Positions 8,357 to 16,845 of a DNA stretch of 64,000 nt are shown here, piece by piece. This DNA is from UBA5972 sp002430125 (lineage in GTDB: Bacteria; Pseudomonadota; Alphaproteobacteria; Rhodobacterales; Rhodobacteraceae), in the NCBI GenBank assembly GCA_937892915.1, contig CALBIC010000101.1:40738-104737 (forward strand). The letters are read 5' to 3'. The notes beneath the pieces were generated by a model that was not told the origin of the DNA, did no database searches, and was given only the letters and a program-made list of their open reading frames with translations. A program made the position numbers and the translations under genes. Numbering within the stretch: the stretch's first letter is position 1; each line of letters opens with the position of its first letter.

Positions 8357-9328
8357 TCAATTCTTTCCGTGCTGGTTCAGCAATGCCTCGGCCTCGGTCA
8401 CCATGTTATTGACAATCTCAGCGGCTGGGGCCGAGTTTCGGATCAACCCGGCCGCTTCACCAACAAAGACATTCGCGACCGATAAATCACCCACAAGCGC
8501 CGCCGCCGCCCACCGCGCTGCCTCGCCCTCGGCGGCACGCAGCGCATCCTCGCGCCCTTGCCATTGATCCGTAAACCCGTTGTGTAACACCCGTCCGGAA
8601 TATCGCGCCGCCCAGTCTTTGCCGCGGGCGATATCCACCACTGATGTGCGCAAAGTTGCGTCGCCGTCCGCAGCCAAAATCGCCGCTTTGGCATTGGGGT
8701 GCAGCAATGCTTCGTCGCTGGCCAACAGGGCCGAGCCGATCAGCACACCGTCGGCCCCCAGCATCAAACTGGCCGCCAGACCGCGCCCATCGGCAATGCC
8801 CCCGGCGGCAACCAGCAACACGTCCGGCGCCGAGATCGTCAACATATCGGCAATTTCCGGCACCAATGTCATGGTCGCGCGGCTTTCGCCATGCCCCCCG
8901 GCCTCGGCCCCTTGTGCGACAATTATCGCAGCCCCAGCCGCAACCGCGCGGCGTGCATCGCGCAGGTTCTGCACCTGACAAATCAGCGGCACCCCGGCGC
9001 GTTGGATTTCTTCGGCAAATGGCATCGGATCGCCAAAAGACAGGAAAACCGCCTGTGGCGCCTGCGCCAGAACCGTGGTCAAAAGCCCCGGATTTTGCGC
9101 CAGAGCCCAGGTGATAAACCCAACCCCAACCGGCGTATTTCCAGCAAGTGTCAGTTGCGCAGCAATCCAATCGGGGTCACAATACCCGCCACCGATCAGC
9201 CCTAATCCACCGGCCCGCGTCACCGCTGCCGCCAGTGCACCTCCACCGGCAAAGGCCATCGGCGCGCCGATAACCGGATGCGTCAGGTCGAACTGCAGGG
9301 TCAGACGAGTTTTCATCCAGTCCACCAT
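8357..9328 (-). CDS. Nitronate monooxygenase / 2-nitropropane dioxygenase-like FMN protein
   Basis: A TIM-barrel flavoprotein of about 323 residues. Family features are an early HPVIGAPMAFAGGG segment, GGLGLIGGGYCDPDW, QGAEAGGHGES with the phosphate and flavin-binding HG, and a GGIADGRG loop followed by GADGVLIGSALLAS. Characterised relatives oxidise nitronates, but many family members have unknown substrates. Three starts are possible: GTG 9331, ATG 9328 (sharing a base with the liuB stop) and ATG 9316 (preceded by GGTGGA). I chose 9328 for coupling. It lies between liuB and liuD, one base from liuD, so it belongs to the operon. What it contributes to leucine catabolism is not evident. Confidence 0.8.
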   Translation of the reverse strand: MVDWMKTRLTLQFDLTHPVIGAPMAFAGGGALAAAVTRAGGLGLIGGGYCDPDWIAAQLTLAGNTPVGVGFITWALAQNPGLLTTVLAQAPQAVFLSFGDPMPFAEEIQRAGVPLICQVQNLRDARRAVAAGAAIIVAQGAEAGGHGESRATMTLVPEIADMLTISAPDVLLVAAGGIADGRGLAASLMLGADGVLIGSALLASDEALLHPNAKAAILAADGDATLRTSVVDIARGKDWAARYSGRVLHNGFTDQWQGREDALRAAEGEAARWAAAALVGDLSVANVFVGEAAGLIRNSAPAAEIVNNMVTEAEALLNQHGKN

Positions 9329-10935
9329 CACATCCGAAAGACGCCGAAACGTGTTTCTTCAATAGGCGCGCACAAGGCAGCACTTAGCGAAAGGCCAAGG
9401 ACCTCGCGGGATTTTCTGGGGTCGATAATCCCGTCATCCCAAAGCCGCGCACTGGCATAAAGCGGATGCGATTGTTCGGTGAACATTTCCAAAGTCGGGC
9501 GTTTGAATGCGGCCTCGTCTTCGGCCGACCAGGTGCCGCCCGTCCGCTCAATCCCGTCACGCTTCACACTTGCCAGAACGCCCGCCGCCTGTTCACCGCC
9601 CATCACCGAAATTCGCGAATTCGGCCATGTCCACAGGAACCGTGGTGAATAGGCCCGGCCCGCCATTCCGTAATTGCCAGCCCCGAAAGAGCCGCCAACC
9701 AGCATGGTGATTTTCGGCACTTTTGTCGTTGCTACCGCTGTCACCAGTTTGGCCCCGTGCCGCGCGATTCCTTCGCTTTCGTATTTTTGACCGACCATGA
9801 AACCGGTAATATTCTGCAAGAATACCAATGGGATATGTCGTTGCGAGCACAATTCGACAAAATGCGCGCCTTTTTGCGCGCTTTCGCTGAACAGCACACC
9901 GTTATTGGCGATGATCCCGACTGGTATCCCCATCACATGCGCAAAACCACAGACCAGCGTTTCACCGTAACGGGCTTTGAACTCGTCAAACCGGCTGCCA
10001 TCCACCAGACGCGCGATGACTTCGCGGATGTCGTAAGGCGTGCGTAAATCGGCGGGCACAACCCCGAACAATTCCGCCGGATCATAAAGCGGGTCTTCGA
10101 TCGGTTGCAGCAGCATTTGCTGTGGCTTCACACGGTTAAGACCAGCGACCGCTTGACGGGCCAATGCCAAAGCATGCGCGTCGTCCTCGGCCAGATAGTC
10201 AGCGACGCCAGACAAGCGCGTGTGCACGTCACCGCCGCCAAGATCCTCGGCGGTGACCACTTCGCCAGTTGCGGCCTTAACCAGTGGCGGGCCTGCCAGA
10301 AAGATCGTCCCCTGTTCGCGCACGATAATTGTGACGTCCGACATTGCAGGCACATAAGCCCCGCCGGCCGTGCACGACCCCATCACCACAGCGATTTGCG
10401 GAATGCCTTTGGCCGACATATTGGCCTGATTATAGAATATCCGCCCGAAATGATCGCGATCAGGAAAGACCTCGTCCTGATTTGGCAGGTTGGCCCCACC
10501 GCTATCGACCAGATAGATGCACGGCAGATTGTTCACCTCGGCGATTTCCTGGGCGCGCAGGTGTTTTTTTACGGTCATCGGGTAGTAGGTGCCGCCTTTG
10601 ACGGTGGCATCATTGCAGACAACCATGACCTCAAGCCCATGCACCCGACCGATCCCGGCAATGACCCCCGAACCGGGTGCCGCCCCATCATACATGCCAT
10701 GCGCTGCCGTGGCACCGATTTCCAGAAACGCCGAACCCGGATCAAGCAGGTTTGACACCCGGTCCCGGGGCAGCATTTTGCCGCGCGAAACATGCCGCGC
10801 ACGGGATTTTTCGCCGCCACCAAAGGTTGCCAATTCGGCTGCGGCTGTCACCTCGGCCAATGCGGCCAGATGCGCCGCACTCCGATCATCAAATTCCTGA
10901 CCGGACGTTAAAATCTGCGAGCGTAGTACCGCCAT
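9328..10935 (-). CDS. liuB: Methylcrotonyl-CoA carboxylase, carboxyltransferase beta subunit
   Basis: A 535-residue acyl-CoA carboxyltransferase subunit with two crotonase-like halves. The N-terminal half has the CNDATVKGGTYYPMTVKKHLRAQEIA and DSGGANLPNQDEVFPD segments that are characteristic of methylcrotonyl-CoA carboxylase beta rather than propionyl-CoA carboxylase. GSCTAGGAYVPAM and the C-terminal GGSFGAGNYGMAGRAY are the oxyanion-hole glycine motifs. It forms the carboxylase with LiuD. The start follows the upstream small gene by 11 bases and the stop overlaps the nitronate monooxygenase-like gene. Confidence 0.94.
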   Translation of the reverse strand: MAVLRSQILTSGQEFDDRSAAHLAALAEVTAAAELATFGGGEKSRARHVSRGKMLPRDRVSNLLDPGSAFLEIGATAAHGMYDGAAPGSGVIAGIGRVHGLEVMVVCNDATVKGGTYYPMTVKKHLRAQEIAEVNNLPCIYLVDSGGANLPNQDEVFPDRDHFGRIFYNQANMSAKGIPQIAVVMGSCTAGGAYVPAMSDVTIIVREQGTIFLAGPPLVKAATGEVVTAEDLGGGDVHTRLSGVADYLAEDDAHALALARQAVAGLNRVKPQQMLLQPIEDPLYDPAELFGVVPADLRTPYDIREVIARLVDGSRFDEFKARYGETLVCGFAHVMGIPVGIIANNGVLFSESAQKGAHFVELCSQRHIPLVFLQNITGFMVGQKYESEGIARHGAKLVTAVATTKVPKITMLVGGSFGAGNYGMAGRAYSPRFLWTWPNSRISVMGGEQAAGVLASVKRDGIERTGGTWSAEDEAAFKRPTLEMFTEQSHPLYASARLWDDGIIDPRKSREVLGLSLSAALCAPIEETRFGVFRM

Positions 10936-10946
10936 GAATTAGTCCT

Positions 10947-11234
10947 TTAAGATGCAATAGGGACTGGTTGAAAATCCGCCCAGACAGGCGCTGAATTCAG
11001 TTGCAATCGCCAGCCTTCGCGCTGTGCTGTCAGGCAGGCCAGATGCCCGTCGCCACCAACCGGATGCACAGCACGCAGGGCGAACATCAGATTTCGGCAC
11101 TGACCCCAAGTGGTCTCGCCCGCCATATTGCCTAGGCAACTGACCACCGCCAAGCGGTGATCTTGCGCATTTTCGGCCAGTGCGACAATCGAATTGCCAA
11201 CAAGTATTGCAAGGGTCAGGGTAGGTATTTTCAT
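10947..11234 (-). CDS. Small secreted hypothetical protein in the liu operon
   Basis: A 95-residue protein, not assigned to a family by me. From the ATG at 11234 it begins with a short basic start and a hydrophobic stretch ending in VALAEN at about residue 21, a good Sec signal peptide. The mature part is about 75 residues with three cysteines (in SCLGN, QCRNL and ACLTA). The open frame extends to 11291, but the extra N terminus lacks signal-peptide character. It sits 37 bases after the DUF1311 gene and 11 bases before liuB, so it is in the operon. A periplasmic protein among cytoplasmic catabolic enzymes is odd. Its function is unknown. Confidence 0.7.
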   Translation of the reverse strand: MKIPTLTLAILVGNSIVALAENAQDHRLAVVSCLGNMAGETTWGQCRNLMFALRAVHPVGGDGHLACLTAQREGWRLQLNSAPVWADFQPVPIAS

Positions 11235-11271
11235 AGCCCGTCTTTTCGTTTTGTGGTCCAGAGTTCGGGGA

Positions 11272-11778
11272 TCAATCGCCAAACCCAGCATATTGCAAGT
11301 AAAGCGCTTGCTGGGCAGTCATCCGCATATAACACGCAACCGAGGCAGGCCCGCCGCCAGTACCACCACCCCATTGGGAATATTCATAGGCGCAAGTTGC
11401 GTCGCGAAACGGTATCCAAGCCCGCTGCGCCTGACGCAGAGCTTTGGCGGCTGATGTGACGCTATTTTCGCTCAGGCCGTTCTCTCTGTCCATATTTTTC
11501 TCGTTTTTCATCAATGCCTTATAAGCGGCATTCAACTGCCCGTCCCACCAGTCTGCTTCGGCCGATAAACACCCGCCCATGCCATAGGTGGAATCGCCAC
11601 CGGGCGTATTGGCCATGCAGGCCTCGGCTGCATTGCCAATGCATACCTGTTTTGCGTCCACTTGTTCGGTGTCAGCAAGGCAATCTGTCGTATACTTGAT
11701 GTTAAAGTTCAGGTCTTGAGCATGGCCTGCAATGGCTGTCGCTGAAAACAATATAGCAATGAAAAACAATCGCATCAT
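11272..11778 (-). CDS. DUF1311 / LprI-type secreted protein
   Basis: A 168-residue exported protein. It has a signal peptide (about residues 1-20, ending in AGHAQ), then a cysteine-rich domain. The segment GCLSAEADWWDGQLNAAYKALM, and later LRQAQRAWIPFRDATCAYEYSQWGGGTGG, is the classic DUF1311 (lysozyme-inhibitor LprI N-terminal-like) pattern: an A-x-x-x-LN-x-x-Y start and the QRAWIxFRDAxC-E motif. Disulphides in the periplasm are expected from the spaced cysteines. It lies between liuA (123 bases upstream) and a second small secreted protein. LprI-type proteins can inhibit lysozyme, but most DUF1311 proteins are uncharacterised, so no role in leucine use should be assumed. Confidence 0.82.
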   Translation of the reverse strand: MMRLFFIAILFSATAIAGHAQDLNFNIKYTTDCLADTEQVDAKQVCIGNAAEACMANTPGGDSTYGMGGCLSAEADWWDGQLNAAYKALMKNEKNMDRENGLSENSVTSAAKALRQAQRAWIPFRDATCAYEYSQWGGGTGGGPASVACYMRMTAQQALYLQYAGFGD

Positions 11779-11901
11779 AGCGCCCTCCCTATTTTTCCAC
11801 TCGCACTCGGATAATCACGCTCGCAATCCCCGAACGCCCACATCAACATTCCTTAAAACAAGCCATGGTTCGCCGAAAAATTGGCGTTACTGCAAAGGTT
11901 T

Positions 11902-13065
11902 TCACGCTGTCACCCGCATCAACTCGCGGCCGCATAACATGCGCCTGATTTCGCTGGTGCCGGCACCGATTTCCATCAACTTGGCATCACGCATGATGCG
12001 GGAAAGTGGCGAGTCGCTCAGATACCCAGCGCCCCCCATCGCCTGCACGCCCTGGGTGGCAACCTCCATGGCTTTTTCGGAGGCATATAAAACACAGGCA
12101 GCGGCGTCCTGACGTGTGACCTGCCCGCGATCACAGGCCGCTGCAACCGCATAGACATAAGCGCGCGAGGAATTCATCGCCGCGTAAATGTCGGCAATCT
12201 TGCCTTGCATCAGTTGGAAGTCGCCGATCTTTTGGCCGAATTGTTTGCGTTCATGCATGTAAGGCATGATGTGATCCAGCACCGCGTGCATAACCCCGAC
12301 GCCAATGCCCGACAGCACCACACGTTCGTAATCAAGCCCTGACATCAACACGTTAACCCCGCGCCCCTCGCTGCCGAGCACGTTTTCAAACGGAATTTCA
12401 ACGTCTTCAAAGATCAACTCGCCGGTGGCACTGCCACGCATGCCCATCTTGTCAAAGCTTTCCGACGTGGAAAAACCCCGCATGGATTTCTCAACAATAA
12501 AGGCGGTCATGCCGCGCGGTCCGGCGGCGGGGTCAGTTTTTGCGTAAACCACCAAGGTATCCGCATCCGGCCCGTTGGTGATCCAGTATTTCGTGCCGTT
12601 CAGGGTGTAATATCCGTTCTTTTTTTCGGCCCGCATTTTCATTGAAACCACGTCAGACCCGGCCCCGGCTTCGGACATCGCCAAAGCGCCGACATGTTCG
12701 CCCGACAGCAGTTTCGGCAGGTATTTCGCTTTTTGCTCGGGACTGCCATTCAGCCTGATCTGGTTGACGCACAGGTTGGAATGCGCCCCGTAAGACAGCG
12801 AAACCGAGGCCGAGGCGCGTGCGATTTCCTCGACCGCAATCGTATGCGCCAAATAGCCCATGTTGACGCCGCCGAATTCTTCCTCGACGGTAATGCCCAG
12901 CAAGCCCAACGCGCCCATTTCACGCCACAATTCCACCGGCATCTTGTTGGACCTATCAATTTCTGCGGCAATAGGCGCCAAACGGTCCTGCGCCCAACGA
13001 TGCGTCATATCGCGCAGCGCCTCGATATCTTCGCCAAGCGCAAAATTCATTGAGGCGGTAAACAT
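11902..13065 (-). CDS. liuA: Isovaleryl-CoA dehydrogenase
   Basis: A 387-residue FAD acyl-CoA dehydrogenase that oxidises isovaleryl-CoA to 3-methylcrotonyl-CoA and passes electrons to ETF. Signature segments are ALAMSEAGAGSD (about 128-138) and the C-terminal MGGAGYLSDSPLSRIMRDAKLMEIGAGTSEIRR. The catalytic glutamate is in SGLDYERVVLSG (Glu247), the helix-G position used by isovaleryl-CoA dehydrogenases instead of the C-terminal position of other family members. This supports the substrate call. The start at 13065 is preceded by GGAG at the right distance. A longer frame to 13098 would begin inside the operator palindrome. First gene of the liu operon. Confidence 0.94.
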   Translation of the reverse strand: MFTASMNFALGEDIEALRDMTHRWAQDRLAPIAAEIDRSNKMPVELWREMGALGLLGITVEEEFGGVNMGYLAHTIAVEEIARASASVSLSYGAHSNLCVNQIRLNGSPEQKAKYLPKLLSGEHVGALAMSEAGAGSDVVSMKMRAEKKNGYYTLNGTKYWITNGPDADTLVVYAKTDPAAGPRGMTAFIVEKSMRGFSTSESFDKMGMRGSATGELIFEDVEIPFENVLGSEGRGVNVLMSGLDYERVVLSGIGVGVMHAVLDHIMPYMHERKQFGQKIGDFQLMQGKIADIYAAMNSSRAYVYAVAAACDRGQVTRQDAAACVLYASEKAMEVATQGVQAMGGAGYLSDSPLSRIMRDAKLMEIGAGTSEIRRMLCGRELMRVTA

Positions 13066-13083
13066 GGCAGGCTCCATATTAAT

Positions 13084-13127
13084 TGAACAGTTGTTCATTT
13101 AATACACGCATTCCCAGAGATTCGCAA
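13084..13127 (-). promoter_or_regulatory. liu operon promoter with palindromic operator at the start point
   Basis: On the minus strand TTGCGA (13127-13122) and TATTAA (13104-13099) are spaced by 17 bases, a plausible -35/-10 pair. Immediately downstream is a perfect inverted repeat, TGAACA-2-TGTTCA (13084-13097), with arms that extend in AT-rich flanks. The palindrome covers the predicted start point, the expected place for a repressor. Its form resembles TetR-family operators of acyl-CoA catabolism genes, but no matching regulator gene is adjacent. Confidence 0.55.
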
Positions 13128-13208
13128 CGAAACAGTTTAGCCGAACCTCGAGTCGGATTGGCGGCCGCAGGTGGCGAAAAGCCGGTTAATGCGCAGTTCA
13201 AAGGCAAG

Positions 13209-13260
13209 GTTAGTCGGTTAGTCGGTTAGTCGGTTAGTCGGTTAGTCGGTTAGTCGGTAG
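13209..13260. repeat. Octamer tandem repeat, six copies
   Basis: Six exact head-to-tail copies of GTTAGTCG (13209-13256) followed by a partial unit to 13260. It lies in the noncoding gap between the liuA promoter and the end of the DegT-family gene. Copy-number change by slipped-strand mispairing would be expected. No coding frame or known motif covers it. Confidence 0.93.
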
Positions 13261-13319
13261 AAAACCCCGCCCGCTTGGGTATCGGTCAAGCCCTTAACGT
13301 GCAATTCCCGTTGAAAGAC

Positions 13320-14513
13320 TTACGACACCGCCCGGATATTCGACACTTCGTCTCGGATGATCGACGCGATCAATGCGCAATCCTCGACCGAAAACGTCAG
13401 CGGCAGGCGCATATCCATTAACCCATCCAACACCCGATCTGTCTGTGGCAGACTTTGCTCAGGCGCATAGGTCCAGGAAGTATAGCGCGAGGTAAACCCG
13501 GTTGGTTCGGCCCCGCCAAACCATTTCAGTTCAACGCCGCGTGTATGGCAGGCAGCAAGCAGGGCCTTGATCTGGTCTTTGTCAAACCCGGGCAACAAGA
13601 ACTGGATCGACGAGCCGACAAATTCTTCCGCTTCAGGCCGGTCGATCACTTTCAGCCCCGGCGTGTTCCTTAACCCGACCTCAACCGCCCGATAACGGTC
13701 GTTCCAACGCGCGCATTGCTTGGCCAAGACCCGCAACTGTGGGCGCAGGATTGCCGCCCTCAGATTATCCATTCGCCCGGAATTATTCGGCGTTTCCAGC
13801 CGGATAGACTCAAAAACCGCCTCATTCGGGCCAGCGATATGCCGCCCGTAAAGCATGTAACTGCCTGACAAGACCGTCGCACGGGCCATCAATTCCGCGT
13901 CATCACTGATAATCAGACCACCCTCGCCGGAATTCATATGCTTATAGGTTTGGGTGGAATAGCATCCAACAAGTCCATGCCGACCCGACGGCACACCGTT
14001 CCAGCGCGCGCCCATTGTATGCGCGCAATCCTCAATCACGATAACCCCGGCGGGCGTGCAGATGGCCATCAGCCGATCCATGTCACAAATATGCCCACGC
14101 ATGTGGCTGAGCATCAGAAACCGCGCGCCGCTGGCCGTAATCTGGCGCTCAAGATGATCCAGATCTATCACCAATGCGTCCGTGACATCCACAAATACCG
14201 GCACACATCCGGCATTGGCTATCGCGCCGGGAACCGGGGCCAAGGTGAACGCATTGGTCAAGACCGGTTCCCCCGGCTTGGCTCCAGCAGCGCGCAAGGC
14301 GCAGGCCATTGCATATCCGCCCGAGGCAACTGCAAGGCAATATTTCGCCCCCGTCATGGCCGCAAATTCCTGCTCCAACAACCCCGCCTCGGCGATTTCG
14401 CCGTCGGCCACGTTATAGCGATGCAACCGGCCTGATCGCATGACCCGCACTGCTGCCTCGATCGCTTCTTCCGGGATTGGTTCCTGTTGAGTGAAATTTC
14501 CGGTGAATCGCAT
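13320..14513 (-). CDS. DegT/DnrJ/EryC1/StrS-family aminotransferase
   Basis: A 397-residue PLP-dependent protein of the sugar-aminotransferase type. The Schiff-base lysine is K191 in STQTYKHMNSGEGG, the family hallmark, and EDCAHTMGA (161-169) supplies the ring-contacting aspartate. The N-terminal fold (residues 15-75) and C-terminal small domain are complete. Relatives aminate nucleotide-linked keto-sugars, but no other sugar-nucleotide or polysaccharide genes are nearby, so the substrate cannot be inferred. The gene stands alone, divergent from the MmgE/PrpD gene and separated from liuA by the octamer repeat. Confidence 0.86.
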   Translation of the reverse strand: MRFTGNFTQQEPIPEEAIEAAVRVMRSGRLHRYNVADGEIAEAGLLEQEFAAMTGAKYCLAVASGGYAMACALRAAGAKPGEPVLTNAFTLAPVPGAIANAGCVPVFVDVTDALVIDLDHLERQITASGARFLMLSHMRGHICDMDRLMAICTPAGVIVIEDCAHTMGARWNGVPSGRHGLVGCYSTQTYKHMNSGEGGLIISDDAELMARATVLSGSYMLYGRHIAGPNEAVFESIRLETPNNSGRMDNLRAAILRPQLRVLAKQCARWNDRYRAVEVGLRNTPGLKVIDRPEAEEFVGSSIQFLLPGFDKDQIKALLAACHTRGVELKWFGGAEPTGFTSRYTSWTYAPEQSLPQTDRVLDGLMDMRLPLTFSVEDCALIASIIRDEVSNIRAVS

Positions 14514-14666
14514 TTTTACGCCGCCTTTTGTTCCCGCGCAGTCTGTCTTGCCAGCACAAGCCCGTCAATCGCTCAAGCCCCCTTCGTAAACGACCTATCA
14601 TGTCGCAAACCTGTCGGCTTGCCTTTGACAGGCGCGTAGACTTTCGCAAACACAAGGGAGTTGGCT

Positions 14667-16016
14667 ATGCCCAAAGACACCATCAAAACCGATATTGTTG
14701 ACTTTATCCACGATCTGAAATTCGCCGATTTGCCGCAAGCTGTGCAAAAGCAAGCCGAGTTATGCGTGCTTGATTTGGTTGGCGTGGGCATCGGCGGCGC
14801 GACGACTCCGATGAGCCGGATCATCCGCAACCACGCAGTGCGCACATTCGGCGGTGGCGACGGCAAGGTTAAGATGCTGTTTGACGGGCGTGAAGCCAGC
14901 AGCGCCGGAGCAGCACTTGCGGGTGGTATGACAATCGACGCGCTTGATGCGCATGACGGATACAATCCGGCAAAGGGCCATGTCGGCTGCGGTGTGTTTC
15001 CGGCAGCTTTGGCGCTCGCACAGGAGCTTGGCCTAAAGGACGGTCAGGAGTTTATGACCAGCATCGCGGTCGGATACGAACTTGGCAGCCGACTGGCCAC
15101 CGCCTTGCACGCAACAACACCCGATTATCACACATCAGGCGCTTGGGTTGCGGTGGCAGTCGCCGGGGTGGGTGCGCGGATGATGGGTCTTGATCGCGCT
15201 GCGACGCGCCACGCTTTGGGGATCGCCGAATACCACGGCCCTCGCAGCCAGATGATGCGGGATATTGATTTTCCAACCATGGTGAAAGACGGCTCGGGCT
15301 GGGGCGCGATGGCCGGGGTTTCAGCGGCTTGGCTGGCGGCGGATGGCTTTACCGGCGCCCCGGCAATTACCATGGAAGGTGATGCAGCAGCCTCCTATTG
15401 GGCTGATCTCGGGTCGCGCTGGCTGATCCTGGAGCAGTATTTCAAACCCTATCCGGTATGTCGCTGGGCGCAGGCCCCGATCGAGGCCGTACTGGGATTG
15501 AAACGCGCCCATAATCTGACATCTGACATGGTTGATCACATCGAAATTCAGACGTTTCACGAATCCGTCCGTTTGGCCACAAATGACCCCAAAACCACCG
15601 AGGAAGCGCAGTATTCCACCTCGTATCCCTGCGCGGTTGCGTTGGTAACTGGTCATGTCGGTTTAAACGAAGTGATGCCCGCCGCTTTCAAAAACACAGA
15701 AGTTGCGCGTATTTCCAAAGGCTTGGTGATGAATGAGGACGCCTATTGCAATGAGACATTTCCAGCCCAACGCCATGCCCGTGCGGTTCTGCACCTAAAA
15801 GACGGCCGGGTGTTGAAATCGGGCATCACCAGTCCACGATGGACCGCCGAAGCGCCGCCGACCGAGGCGGAATTGCGGGCAAAATTCCATGATCTGGCTG
15901 CACCTTTAGTCGGGGCTGACCACGCGCAGGCAATCGAAGGCGCGACGGGCGCGTTGCTGTCAGGCGGCACAGTCCCGGAGTTTGGTGATCTGGTTTGTCA
16001 GGCCGGGAAAAGTTGA
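14667..16016 (+). CDS. MmgE/PrpD family protein
   Basis: A 449-residue member of the MmgE/PrpD fold (2-methylcitrate dehydratase, cis-aconitate decarboxylase and relatives). Features are the early LDLVGVGIGG, ALAGGMTIDALDAHDGYNPAKGHVGCGVFPAALALA with the D-H-D active-site segment, KPYPVCRWAQAPIEA, and a C-terminal segment containing FPAQRHA. The ATG at 14667 follows an AAGGGAG ribosome binding site; an in-frame TTG at 14661 is ignored. There is no prpB or prpC here, so methylcitrate-cycle membership is not supported and the substrate is open. Divergent from the aminotransferase. Confidence 0.85.
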   Translation: MPKDTIKTDIVDFIHDLKFADLPQAVQKQAELCVLDLVGVGIGGATTPMSRIIRNHAVRTFGGGDGKVKMLFDGREASSAGAALAGGMTIDALDAHDGYNPAKGHVGCGVFPAALALAQELGLKDGQEFMTSIAVGYELGSRLATALHATTPDYHTSGAWVAVAVAGVGARMMGLDRAATRHALGIAEYHGPRSQMMRDIDFPTMVKDGSGWGAMAGVSAAWLAADGFTGAPAITMEGDAAASYWADLGSRWLILEQYFKPYPVCRWAQAPIEAVLGLKRAHNLTSDMVDHIEIQTFHESVRLATNDPKTTEEAQYSTSYPCAVALVTGHVGLNEVMPAAFKNTEVARISKGLVMNEDAYCNETFPAQRHARAVLHLKDGRVLKSGITSPRWTAEAPPTEAELRAKFHDLAAPLVGADHAQAIEGATGALLSGGTVPEFGDLVCQAGKS

Positions 16017-16038
16017 GAATTTATAAAACCGTGATAGG

Positions 16039-16710
16039 TCAGCTTGTGCGCATAACCGCCGCCAGAACCTGATCAAGATCGTCATAGTGATCCAGCAAAC
16101 CTTCGGGCTCCATCCGTGAAACTGCGCGGCCTTCGGGGCCAAAGGTGACCAGAACGCAGGGAATATCGGCTGCTTTGGCGGTTTTTCGGTCAGTCATTGT
16201 GTCGCCGATCAAAACCGATTGCGATGGAATGCCGCCAAGGCGACGAATGGTTTCAAACAAATGTTCCGGATCAGGTTTGCGCACGGGCAAGGTATCGGCC
16301 CCCAGCATCGCCCCGAAACGATCACGGAGTCCAAGGCGCGTCAGTAATATTTCTGCGGCGTCTTCGGGCTTGTTGGTGCAAACGCCCATTGGCACGCCTC
16401 TGGTCGCCAAACGGTCAAGTGCAGGCACCACTCGATCATAAAGCTTTGTAAAAACGTCGATATTTTCGCGGTAATACTCCAGAAGATAGGGATATTGCGC
16501 ATCAACCTCGGCCTCGGTCCAGGGTAGGTCCAGCCGATCAAACCCCAGCCGCAACATCGCCCGCCCACCGTGAAAGGCCGTCAGTTGGTCTTTTACCGGG
16601 CTCAGCAAATCGCCGTGACCCAGCTTGCGAAAACACGCATTGGCGGCGGCGATCAAATCGCCGCTGGTATCGGCCAACGTGCCGTCGAGATCAAAAATCA
16701 CAGTTTGCAT
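16039..16710 (-). CDS. gph: Phosphoglycolate phosphatase, HAD superfamily
   Basis: A 223-residue HAD hydrolase, subfamily IA. Motif I is FDLDGTLADT (D7 nucleophile, D9 acid/base), motif II lies in CTNKP, and motifs III/IV are in KPDPEHLFE and IGDTMTDRKTA. The helical cap lies between residues about 15 and 80. It probably hydrolyses 2-phosphoglycolate to glycolate, clearing a product of oxidative DNA repair or photorespiration. Substrate choice in this superfamily is hard to read from sequence, so another phosphomonoester is possible. It converges with the MmgE/PrpD gene and is divergent from glmU. Confidence 0.82.
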   Translation of the reverse strand: MQTVIFDLDGTLADTSGDLIAAANACFRKLGHGDLLSPVKDQLTAFHGGRAMLRLGFDRLDLPWTEAEVDAQYPYLLEYYRENIDVFTKLYDRVVPALDRLATRGVPMGVCTNKPEDAAEILLTRLGLRDRFGAMLGADTLPVRKPDPEHLFETIRRLGGIPSQSVLIGDTMTDRKTAKAADIPCVLVTFGPEGRAVSRMEPEGLLDHYDDLDQVLAAVMRTS

Positions 16711-16845
16711 GGTACCTCAGGTCGTTCACCCATCAGCGGGATTCCCCCCCTTGTAACGAACCGAAAGCATTGTTGAAGACCTTTTGCTTTCCGATCCGGA
16801 TTTTCCCCGCTAAACCAGCCCTAACTGAACCAAAAAGGCCGAACA

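Noticed and set aside
13209..13260. Octamer repeats as a CRISPR array
   Set aside because: The units are contiguous with no spacers, and no cas genes are present.
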